NCBI GenBank assembly: GCA_942492055.1
Contig: CALODP010000004.1
Location: forward strand, 1 to 64,000
Direction: 5' to 3'
Origin: CALODP01 sp942492055
GTDB taxonomy: Bacteria; Bacteroidota; Ignavibacteria; Ignavibacteriales; Melioribacteraceae
DNA length: 64,000 nt
Shown here: positions 1 to 8,317 of the stretch, in pieces
Layout: the number at the start of each line of letters is the position of its first letter
Numbering within the stretch: the first letter of the stretch is position 1
Notes under the pieces: generated by a model
Database searches by the model: none
Told to the model about the DNA's origin: nothing
Seen by the model: only the letters and a program-made list of their open reading frames with translations
Program-made: the position numbers and the translations under genes

Positions 1-2
1 AA

Positions 3-410
3 TTAGGAGATATTCTGGTATCGATTAAAAGTCTTTTGCACAAAGGACATATTCTTAGTGAATATATGAATCATATTGATGACATTGACATCCATACCAT
101 TGTAAATGCGGCTAAAGAAGGAGACTATGCAGCTCTATTATTTGTTAATAAGCTAGGGCATATATTAGGACGAAATATTTCCAAAACCATAGGATTATTA
201 AATCCGGAGATGTTAATTCTGGCAGGTGATGTTGCTGAATTGGATGAATTAATTATTGAACCAGTCCGAAAGGTAATTGAGATGGAGATTTTATCTCTCA
301 GTAGTCAGAGTTTAATTATAAAGACAGTTCAATATGGGAACTTATCTGTAGCAATAGGAGCCGCTTCTCTTGTATTAAGTGAATATTTTGATGTCCCATT
401 GTTAGTATAA
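3..410 (+). CDS. ROK-family protein, C-terminal part (5' end outside window)
   Basis: The reading frame is open to the left edge of the window, so only the last ~135 residues of the gene are visible. They match the C-terminal half of ROK (repressor/ORF/kinase) proteins: an alanine-rich helix (NAAKEGDYAAL), then GRNISKTIGLLNPEMLILAGDVAEL, the usual 'N-LNPE-hhLGG' core, and a final AIGAASLVL helix. ROK proteins are either sugar kinases or NagC/XylR-type sugar-responsive repressors. The ATP/sugar-binding N-terminus, or an N-terminal helix-turn-helix, lies outside the window, so kinase and repressor cannot be told apart. Its place just upstream of a glycan-utilisation locus would suit a local sugar-responsive regulator, but that is inference. 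A clear terminator follows. Confidence 0.8.
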   Translation, partial: LGDILVSIKSLLHKGHILSEYMNHIDDIDIHTIVNAAKEGDYAALLFVNKLGHILGRNISKTIGLLNPEMLILAGDVAELDELIIEPVRKVIEMEILSLSSQSLIIKTVQYGNLSVAIGAASLVLSEYFDVPLLV

Positions 411-468
411 AATCTTAAGAATGTGCAACATCCGAAAAATCTGTACGTGAAAATTTTATTTCAAAAGA

Positions 469-505
469 AACAAGCGGCCTCATTAGAGTGACCGCTTGTT
501 TTTTA
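469..505 (+). terminator. Rho-independent terminator after the ROK gene
   Basis: A 9-bp perfect stem (AACAAGCGG at 469-477 with CCGCTTGTT at 492-500) is followed directly by a run of T. It separates the ROK gene from the TonB-receptor operon. Confidence 0.9.
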
Positions 506-839
506 TCAACTCTATAGATCCCTCTCTCATTACTAAAATCCCATTATTGTATAGAATACAGCACAAAAATTGACTTAGCGGTTATAGCGAAAAATTATTT
601 TGAAAAGTATATTCTTTTTTAGAATATTTTATTTGCAAATAAACATTAGATTGGTTAGTTTTGAGCCGTAAACTGGTGATAAGCGCTAGTTATGGTATTA
701 GTGATAATTTAGAATATGAATATACGTGCTAAATTAAGACAAAAAGTTAGTTGTGTTGTGAGTTACTAACGGAAAACGATACAATAATTCACATTTCCGA
801 AATATAAGTGGATTTAAGATGGCAAAAAAAGGCAAGGTG
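506..839 (+). promoter_or_regulatory. Intergenic leader of the TonB-receptor operon
   Basis: This ~330-bp AT-rich stretch has no plausible gene and must hold the promoter of the downstream operon. A small inverted repeat (ATATTCT at 609-615, AGAATAT at 621-627) and a weak one (GTTAGT...ACTAAC around 745-770) are visible. I could not identify a convincing -35/-10 pair or a named operator. Confidence 0.35.
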
Positions 840-3563
840 ATGAGTCGAAAGATATTACTATCATTCGCATTTCTATTTTTCTTCAGTTCGCTATTACACG
901 CGCAAACAACCGGAAAGATCTCCGGCAAAATAATTGATAAAAAAGACGGATTGCCGTTAATCGGCGTGAATGTTCTGCTTGAAGGGACAACATGGGGCGC
1001 TGCGACAGATATTAATGGTGACTTTTTTATAATTAATATTCCTCCCGGAACATATCAATTAAGAGCTCAGATGCTTGGATATGAAACTGTTATTATTCAA
1101 GGAATACAGGTTTCTGTAAACAGAACAAGCAATCTCGAAATTGAGATGGGGGAAGGAACAATTGAATTAGGGGAAGAAGTAGTTGTTACTGCTGATAAAG
1201 TATCTTCTAAAAAAGATCAAACCGGTTCTATAAGAAATGTTTCTACTGATCAGATAAAAGAACTTCCTGTTGATAATTTGGGTGAAGTTGTAAATATGCA
1301 AGCCGGAGTTGTAAAAGGACACTTTCGTGGTGGTAGAAGCAATGAAGTCTCTTATATGGTTGATGGTATGTTAGTGAATGAGTCATTTGCTAGCAATGGT
1401 AAAGCTGTTGATGTTGAAAAAGAAGTAGTTCAGGAAGTAGAGGTTATTACCGGTACATTTAATGCAGAATATGGTAATGCCATGAGTGGTGTTGTTAATG
1501 CAATAACTAAAGATGGTGGGAATGAGTTTCATGGTTCGGTTTCCTCGCATATTGGTGGATATCCTACAACTCATCATGATGTATTCATTGGAATGAATAA
1601 AGAAGCGAAAGATTATATTCGAAATACCGATTATCGTTTCTTCTTAAGTGGTCCAATAGTGCCTAATACGGTTTCTTTCTTAGTTAATGGTCGCTACCAA
1701 AATAGTGATGGCTATTTAAATGGTATTCGTCGATTTAATGTCGATGATTACAGTATTTTCTCAAATCAGAAAGAATCATGGTATTCGGAACATAACGGTG
1801 ATGGTAAGTATGTTCCAATGAATGGATCCGAAGCGTATTCGATTTTTACGAAATTCTCATATAAGCCTGTTACTGCAATCAGAACAGCTATCTCTTACTC
1901 AAAAAACAACGAAGAATATCAAGGTTACAATCACAGTTATAAATATAATCCCGGGGGAATGCCTACAACATATCATGAATCTGATTTACTCTCTCTCCAC
2001 TGGAACCATACGTTAGGCAAATCCTTATTTTATGAGATAAAGGCGTCATACCTCAATGATTTTACAGGCTATTATGTCTATGAAAATCCTCTTGATCCCA
2101 AATACGTTCATGATATTTATTCAAGGAATGACCCCGGGTTTTATACAGGCGGACAAAGTAAGTCGCATATAAAGCGTACTTATAAGGACCTTAATTTCAA
2201 GTTTGATATCACATGGCAAGCGAATAAGAATCACACTTTGAAGAGTGGTATTCAGTTTATTCAGCATGATATTGATAATCAAGCTTCTTCTATTAGAAAT
2301 TCATTCCTCGGTTCCGGCCTAGAAACAGTATCCTATTTTGATTCAATAAAAAATAAATATGTTTTCCCGAATTACAATCCTGAAATCCTTTCCGATTCTT
2401 CATTGTATTCGGATATATATAAAGTTAAACCGAGAGAAGGCGCATTCTATATACAGGATAAAATGGAATTCGATGATATGGTAGTTAACTTAGGCGTAAG
2501 AGTAGACTACTTTGATCCGAATACAGTTTATCCGACTAACCCAAGAAATCCATCCAATATGATAAGATTCCCTGACAATCCTGAGAAAATGAGTTCTTAT
2601 CCAAAAGCCGATCCACATATTCAGGTTAGTCCTCGTTTAGGGTTATCTTATCAGTTGGGGGATGCCGCTCTTTTAAGATTTGCGTACGGACATTTTTTCC
2701 AAATGCCTCCTTTATACGCATTATATGACAACCATTCCTTTGTTGTATCTCCAAAAGATTTTGAAACAACAATGGGAAATCCTTTAGTTAGACCGCAGAA
2801 AACAGTTCAGTACGAAATCGGATTGTGGCAACAACTTATGGATGGTATGGGCTTAGAAGTTGCAGTATTTTATCGCGACATTTATGATCTGTTAGGGACT
2901 AAGATTATCGCTACTTACAACCAGGTCAACTATGGTTTATATACTAATAAAGACTATGGTAACGCAAAAGGGTTGGAAGTTAAATTTGATTATGTGTTGG
3001 ATAATTTTACAGTCTTTGTTAATTATACTCTGCAGTACACTAAAGGAAATGCAGATAATCCGACCTTTAGCTTTAACCGTGCCGGTAATAGTATTGATCC
3101 GGTTAACAGACTCATCAGAATGAGTTGGGATCAAAGACATACATTAAATGCATCTGTCGGATACAATACAACAGGATTTGGAGCTACCTTAACAGGATAT
3201 CTTAATAGTGGTACTCCTTATACATGGGAGCCTATATCCGAAAGTCCGTTGGCTAGAGTTAATCTATTCCCAAACAATTCACCTAAGCCAACAACAGTTT
3301 CTTTGGACTTAAGCGCTTATTATAACGTTCTATCAATTGACAATTATAATATACGATTAACACTCCTTGTTAAGAATCTTTTGGATACTCTTAACGAAGA
3401 AGGAGTATACAATAAAACCGGTAGAGCCTATAATGATATTGTAAGACCAAGTGATGTTGAAGGGCATAAGAGTGACTTCAATACTTACTATGATAGAATA
3501 AAAAATCCGGCTATGTATTCCGCACCTAGAGAAGTAAAATTAGGTTTGGAATTCAGTTTCTAA
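840..3563 (+). CDS. TonB-dependent outer-membrane receptor with carboxypeptidase-like N-domain
   Basis: This 907-residue protein should be an outer-membrane active transporter powered by TonB-ExbBD. It has a signal peptide (MSRKILLSFAFLFFFSSLLHA), then a carboxypeptidase-D regulatory-like beta-sandwich (about residues 22-105, GKISGKIIDKKDGLPLIGVNV), a plug domain (about 115-235, containing VSYMVDGMLVN and NAEYGNAMSGVVN), and a long beta-barrel with a terminal aromatic residue (LEFSF). It is the first gene of a four-gene block with the T9SS surface protein, PorV-like protein and PNGase F-like protein, with gaps of 50-75 bp. ATG 840 is preferred because AAAAGG at 827-832 lies 7 bp upstream; an in-frame ATG at 819 would add seven residues and still leave a signal peptide. 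Imported substrate is inferred to be a glycan; no SusD partner is present. Confidence 0.9.
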   Translation: MSRKILLSFAFLFFFSSLLHAQTTGKISGKIIDKKDGLPLIGVNVLLEGTTWGAATDINGDFFIINIPPGTYQLRAQMLGYETVIIQGIQVSVNRTSNLEIEMGEGTIELGEEVVVTADKVSSKKDQTGSIRNVSTDQIKELPVDNLGEVVNMQAGVVKGHFRGGRSNEVSYMVDGMLVNESFASNGKAVDVEKEVVQEVEVITGTFNAEYGNAMSGVVNAITKDGGNEFHGSVSSHIGGYPTTHHDVFIGMNKEAKDYIRNTDYRFFLSGPIVPNTVSFLVNGRYQNSDGYLNGIRRFNVDDYSIFSNQKESWYSEHNGDGKYVPMNGSEAYSIFTKFSYKPVTAIRTAISYSKNNEEYQGYNHSYKYNPGGMPTTYHESDLLSLHWNHTLGKSLFYEIKASYLNDFTGYYVYENPLDPKYVHDIYSRNDPGFYTGGQSKSHIKRTYKDLNFKFDITWQANKNHTLKSGIQFIQHDIDNQASSIRNSFLGSGLETVSYFDSIKNKYVFPNYNPEILSDSSLYSDIYKVKPREGAFYIQDKMEFDDMVVNLGVRVDYFDPNTVYPTNPRNPSNMIRFPDNPEKMSSYPKADPHIQVSPRLGLSYQLGDAALLRFAYGHFFQMPPLYALYDNHSFVVSPKDFETTMGNPLVRPQKTVQYEIGLWQQLMDGMGLEVAVFYRDIYDLLGTKIIATYNQVNYGLYTNKDYGNAKGLEVKFDYVLDNFTVFVNYTLQYTKGNADNPTFSFNRAGNSIDPVNRLIRMSWDQRHTLNASVGYNTTGFGATLTGYLNSGTPYTWEPISESPLARVNLFPNNSPKPTTVSLDLSAYYNVLSIDNYNIRLTLLVKNLLDTLNEEGVYNKTGRAYNDIVRPSDVEGHKSDFNTYYDRIKNPAMYSAPREVKLGLEFSF

Positions 3564-3623
3564 AATGATGATAAAGATTATTAATAAATATTTTGAGAAG
3601 GCAACCAATCCAGGAAAAGAGAT

Positions 3624-6600
3624 ATGAAATTCAGATCAATCATAAGAACGATACTGCTAATTGAAATTATTTTCTCGATCGGCTTATTTGCTCAGGGGAA
3701 ACCTTATGAAGGACCGAAAGATCCTGCGGGAGACAGATCAGCTGAAAGGGAAGGATGGATGTCTGGAAACAGAGTTTATTTATATTTCCAAAATACAACC
3801 GAATTATCAAATTGTTGTGGTACACAATATTCAAGATGGCCTAATAATGATGAAGGTGTACCGATGACTGACGGTGTTGGTCTGTTGATAGGTTCTAAAG
3901 TGTATTTGGAAAACGATACTATCCCTGTTACAGATTTAAGTAAAATAAAATCGGGAGTCGGTTTGGATACATTATATTATATCCAGACAAGCTATCGTGA
4001 AGAAATGGATAGAGATAGAAACGGAACAATTGAATGGGGCTTAGAGCCTGTTCCGGGATATAATAACCCTAATAATGAATATGTAGCGATGAGTCATTTG
4101 CCTGATTCATGGCCAACAAACGGCTGGCCTGCAAATGGTGATGAATTAATATGGCCGGGTGAATGGAATGGACGTTTTGGTCGAGGTGTCAAATATGCTG
4201 ATCAGGAAACATATTTCGTAGCAAATGACGCTCAGGATCAAGAGTATCTGCAATCTAATCGTAGGGTGAAATATTATCCTCGTCCCGGTGTGAAAATCGG
4301 GGATAAGAATCCTGATGTTACAACTCAATTCGGTGCTCCTTGGGGTGGTTTGGGATTAAGAGTTGAAACAAGAGGGTTTCAATGGAGTAATCCGCAGGCT
4401 CGCGACGCGATTTTCTGGGAATATAATATCGCAAATATTTCAGATTACGATTTAACTGAAGTAGCCTTCGGTTATTGGGTTGATAATGGAATCGGTGAAA
4501 ATGAGCCGTATGATGATCTCGGTTATTTCGATAAAACATTGGATTTAGCTTATTCCTGGGATATTGATGGAATAGGAAAAGGTGGCTTGAAGACCGGTGT
4601 TATGGGATTTGCTTATTTGGAAAGCCCCGGGTTGCCATTTGATAATGTCGATAATGATGATGACGGTCTTGTTGATGAGATGCGTGATAATCATGCAGTT
4701 GCTAAAGTTGGCCCTCAAGATGGTATTGTTGATTTACAAAAATTCTTGGATTTCTATCATTTGAAAGTTGAAGATCTTAAAGAGCACTGGGATGCTGATG
4801 AAGATCAAGACTGGGAAGATGGCAAAGACGAAAACGGTGATGGGATTTATCAGGAAGAAGAATATTATGGCGATGATGTTGGTCTTGACGGTGTTGGTCC
4901 GTTAGATTTGAATTATACCGGTCCTGACGCTGACGGTACGGAATGTAATCATATGCCTGATTTCAAAGAAGGGGTTGGTGCCGAGCCAAACTTTGCCAGC
5001 GTTGATATTTCCGAATCGGATATGATTGGTTTAACAACATTCCAATTATTCCAAGTCCCTAGCCATAATTCCGAAAAAGATTGGTTTAGAGATGATAAAG
5101 GTTTGTTCCATCGTATGACTTCAGATGAATTGATGGAGTTCTCCGGTTCAGTAACAAACTTGGTAGAATTCTTTGCTTCTTCACCATTCCCATTATTCCA
5201 GGGAAGAACCGAACGTATTTCGATGGCTTTGATTCATTCATTTGATGAAATCCCTTATGGAGTCACTAATCCTAACGTTCCGGTTTTGTTTAGAAATAAA
5301 GAAGTAGTTCAAGCTATTTATGAAAAAGATTATAGATTTGCTCAACCACCTAAATTACCTACACTGACAGCCACGGCTGGGGACGGCAAAGTAGTTTTGA
5401 GTTGGAATGATATTGCTGATACAAAAACAAGAGAACCTCTCTTAAGAAATACAAATGACTTTGAAGGTTATAAGCTATTCAAAGCCTCCGATAAATTCTT
5501 TGCTGATGTAGAAGTAATTACAGATGGTTTCGGTACCCCGATCTTTAAAAAACCGGTTTATCAGTGCGATCTAATTGACGGAATAAATGGTTTTACAGAT
5601 TTCGGTTTGATCAATGGTGTTGCTTATTACTTGGGCTCGGATAATGGAGTAAAACATTACTACGTTGACGAAGATGTTGATAATGGTGTTACATATTATT
5701 ATGGGCTTGTAGCATACGATTACGGTATTGCAGATGTGGGTGGTGGAATTACACCATCGGAAAATAATCTGGTAGTTGATCTTGATGAGGCTGAAAATAT
5801 TCGTGATTTGGGTATAAATGTTCAAGTAGTTACTCCAACTCCAAAAGCATTAGGATATGTTTCCCCTGATATTGAACTTCTGGAATCTTCTCTTACGGAA
5901 GAAAAGGCAAGCGAAGTTACAGTCAAAGTTGAAGATTTTATGAATGTTAAAGAAAATCATTCATACAAGATTAAGTTTACATCCAAGGTAGTTGACAGTT
6001 CCCGTGGAGATAATAAGAGAAGTGAATATGACCAATTATTCGTTACTAATGGTTATCAAGTATTTGATATAACTGACGGAAAGGAAACTATTGTCTATGA
6101 AGAGCTTCCCGATAGTGCGAATAATAAATCAGGTAATTTAATCTTCGGCCGAGAAAGAGGATGGCCGGCAGAGACATTCTATTATCCGAACGAAAAGGAT
6201 ATCTATTCTGATATATTCGACGGTATTCAGGTTAAGATGTACAAGGAAAATGTTGAACCAACTTATGATATGGTTAATTCCGGATGGCTTATTGGAGATT
6301 CTAAGGTGAGAATACGCCCAAGTGAAGTAGAATCGAAATACTTTCCATGGGAATATAACATAGTTTTTACTGATAATCCTGAGGAATATACTTCAAAGCT
6401 AACTTTGGTGAGACAAGTATTTGATTATGACAATTCTTCTTTGAGTTCGAGAGATATTTTACTCAACCAGAAATTTAATTTCTATGTTGAAAACAGATCA
6501 TTCAAAGATGAAAATGGTGAATTCGTCAAACTTGACTTAGTTGTATATGATAAGAACCGAGATGGAATATTCGAAAAAGATATGGATTACGTTCTTGCCG

Positions 6601-7124
6601 GACATACTGTAATTGATGGAGACAGAATTCGTTGGGGTGGAACAGTAATGGCAATCGATTTCTTGAATGTAGCTTCTGAAGAGCAAAACGCAAAACCTAA
6701 CGATGTATACAGGCTTACTTTCGATGCACCGTTATCGGAAAGAGATTCAATTGTCTTCAAAGTGAATCCGGCAAAAGATCTGGATGCTGATAAAGTTGAT
6801 GCGGATATGAATAAAATCAGAGTTGTTCCTAATCCTTATGTTGCGACAAATAGAATGGAACCGGCGTTATCAAACTCGCAATTAAATCAAAGAAGAAGAT
6901 TGTTATTTACAAACATTCCTGCTGAAAGTACAATTAGAATATTCACGGTAAGTGGAGTGCTAATAAGAGAATTGAAAGTTGAAAATGCTCCGGAAAATGG
7001 TTCCGTTCATTGGGATATGTTAACGAAAGAAGGTTTGGAAATAGCAGCCGGTATGTACATCTATCATGTTAAATCAGATAGAACCGGTGATGAAAAAATC
7101 GGCAAGTTCGCTGTAATAAAATAG
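3624..7124 (+). CDS. Large secreted T9SS-sorted surface protein
   Basis: This 1166-residue protein begins with a signal peptide (IIRTILLIEIIFSIGLFAQ). No single family is recognised for the N-terminal half. Two Asp-rich stretches near residues 339-352 (VDNDDDGLVDE) and 390-412 (DENGDGIYQEEE) look like calcium-binding thrombospondin type-3 or EF-hand-like loops. A fibronectin type III-like segment starts near residue 575 (LTATAGDGKVVLSWND). The last ~100 residues (VVPNPYVATN ... FTVSGVLIRELK ... IAAGMYIYHVKS) form a FlgD-like/T9SS type A sorting domain, so the protein is probably exported through the outer membrane and anchored or released there. In this lineage such proteins often follow a TonB receptor and may take the place of SusD as surface partner; that role is inference. 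Confidence 0.75.
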   Translation: MKFRSIIRTILLIEIIFSIGLFAQGKPYEGPKDPAGDRSAEREGWMSGNRVYLYFQNTTELSNCCGTQYSRWPNNDEGVPMTDGVGLLIGSKVYLENDTIPVTDLSKIKSGVGLDTLYYIQTSYREEMDRDRNGTIEWGLEPVPGYNNPNNEYVAMSHLPDSWPTNGWPANGDELIWPGEWNGRFGRGVKYADQETYFVANDAQDQEYLQSNRRVKYYPRPGVKIGDKNPDVTTQFGAPWGGLGLRVETRGFQWSNPQARDAIFWEYNIANISDYDLTEVAFGYWVDNGIGENEPYDDLGYFDKTLDLAYSWDIDGIGKGGLKTGVMGFAYLESPGLPFDNVDNDDDGLVDEMRDNHAVAKVGPQDGIVDLQKFLDFYHLKVEDLKEHWDADEDQDWEDGKDENGDGIYQEEEYYGDDVGLDGVGPLDLNYTGPDADGTECNHMPDFKEGVGAEPNFASVDISESDMIGLTTFQLFQVPSHNSEKDWFRDDKGLFHRMTSDELMEFSGSVTNLVEFFASSPFPLFQGRTERISMALIHSFDEIPYGVTNPNVPVLFRNKEVVQAIYEKDYRFAQPPKLPTLTATAGDGKVVLSWNDIADTKTREPLLRNTNDFEGYKLFKASDKFFADVEVITDGFGTPIFKKPVYQCDLIDGINGFTDFGLINGVAYYLGSDNGVKHYYVDEDVDNGVTYYYGLVAYDYGIADVGGGITPSENNLVVDLDEAENIRDLGINVQVVTPTPKALGYVSPDIELLESSLTEEKASEVTVKVEDFMNVKENHSYKIKFTSKVVDSSRGDNKRSEYDQLFVTNGYQVFDITDGKETIVYEELPDSANNKSGNLIFGRERGWPAETFYYPNEKDIYSDIFDGIQVKMYKENVEPTYDMVNSGWLIGDSKVRIRPSEVESKYFPWEYNIVFTDNPEEYTSKLTLVRQVFDYDNSSLSSRDILLNQKFNFYVENRSFKDENGEFVKLDLVVYDKNRDGIFEKDMDYVLAGHTVIDGDRIRWGGTVMAIDFLNVASEEQNAKPNDVYRLTFDAPLSERDSIVFKVNPAKDLDADKVDADMNKIRVVPNPYVATNRMEPALSNSQLNQRRRLLFTNIPAESTIRIFTVSGVLIRELKVENAPENGSVHWDMLTKEGLEIAAGMYIYHVKSDRTGDEKIGKFAVIK

Positions 7125-7177
7125 TACACTTTATTTAGTTGATAAGAATAATTAGTAATTGAAAATAAGGTGAATCC

Positions 7178-8242
7178 GTGAAACGAAACTTAGAAATATT
7201 CAATAAAGTAATTGTGATGTTTTTGATTGTATGTTCTATTACTTATGCGCAAAAGCCGTATAGAACAGGAACAACAATAGCGAACTTCTTAGAAGTCGGC
7301 TATGGATCCATAGGTAATTCTTTAGGGGATGCATATGTGAGTAGAGCAAATGATGCTTCCTCTATTTATTGGAATCCTGCCGGTCTTGCAAAAATGGAAA
7401 AAAGTGAGGTTGAATTTGCATTTCAACCTTGGTATGCTGATATCAATACTTCATTCGCATCTACCGGAATAGTAATTCCGGGAATAGGAACAGTGGGAGC
7501 TTCCTTAATATATATGGATTTCGGCGAGATGGATGTTACCACACTTGATATGCAAAATGGAACAGGTGAAAAATTTTCCGCTAGTGATATGGCCTTTAGT
7601 ATTGCTTACGGTAGAAAATTAGCCGATTGGTTTTCATTCGGTGTATCCGCAAAATATATTAGTTCTAATATATGGCATTCCACGGCAACAGCATTTGCGG
7701 TTGATATGGGTGTTTTAATCGATACGAAATTCTTTTCACCCACCGGTGAAAATGAGCAAGGGATGAAAATAGGTATGAGCATTTCCAATTACGGTACGGA
7801 AATGCGATATGACGGATTGGATCTACTTAATACAATTGATCCGACTCCAGGTGAAAAAGGTGATTATAAGGACGTTCCCGGACAATTCAAATTACAATCT
7901 TGGGAGCTCCCGTTGATATTTAGATTAGGTTTTACATTGACTCCTATATACACAAGTGAACACAGAGTCTTTTTGTCAGTCGATGCGCTTCATCCGAATA
8001 ATAACAGCGAATCAGTTAATGTCGGGTTGGAGTATAAATATGTTCTGCCAACTTTCGGAGAGTTATCCTTCCGTGGTGGGTATAAAGGTATATTTATGAA
8101 TGAATCTGATTACGGATTCTCAGCTGGTATAGGTGTATTGACTTATTTACTCCATAATCAAGGTATACAAATAGATTATGCTTATCGTCAGCATAAGACA
8201 CTTGGTGGCACCCATTCTTATGGAGTAAGTTTATTTTTCTAG
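7178..8242 (+). CDS. PorV/PorQ-family outer-membrane protein
   Basis: This 354-residue protein has a signal peptide ending ITYAQ and the PorV/PorQ (UPF0164) hallmark near its start: ANFLEVGYGSIGNSLGDAYV followed by DASSIYWNPAGLAKM. The rest alternates as expected for an outer-membrane beta-barrel and ends in a Phe (GVSLFF). PorV is a T9SS component that receives sorting-domain proteins at the cell surface, and paralogues occur beside T9SS cargo. Here it sits between two T9SS-sorted proteins in the same block, which suggests a dedicated shuttle or surface pore for them. The start is GTG at 7178, supported by AAGGTG at 7167-7172. Confidence 0.8.
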   Translation: MKRNLEIFNKVIVMFLIVCSITYAQKPYRTGTTIANFLEVGYGSIGNSLGDAYVSRANDASSIYWNPAGLAKMEKSEVEFAFQPWYADINTSFASTGIVIPGIGTVGASLIYMDFGEMDVTTLDMQNGTGEKFSASDMAFSIAYGRKLADWFSFGVSAKYISSNIWHSTATAFAVDMGVLIDTKFFSPTGENEQGMKIGMSISNYGTEMRYDGLDLLNTIDPTPGEKGDYKDVPGQFKLQSWELPLIFRLGFTLTPIYTSEHRVFLSVDALHPNNNSESVNVGLEYKYVLPTFGELSFRGGYKGIFMNESDYGFSAGIGVLTYLLHNQGIQIDYAYRQHKTLGGTHSYGVSLFF

Positions 8243-8317
8243 CATGATTGTTACACTTAATAAAATAAATGCGTCAACCAAATTAACCTTATTAACAACT
8301 AAGGAGGTCTTTCAATT

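Noticed and set aside
36..410. A complete small gene starting at TTG 36
   Set aside because: The frame is open to the window edge and the protein matches only the C-terminal half of ROK proteins, so it is a truncated larger gene.
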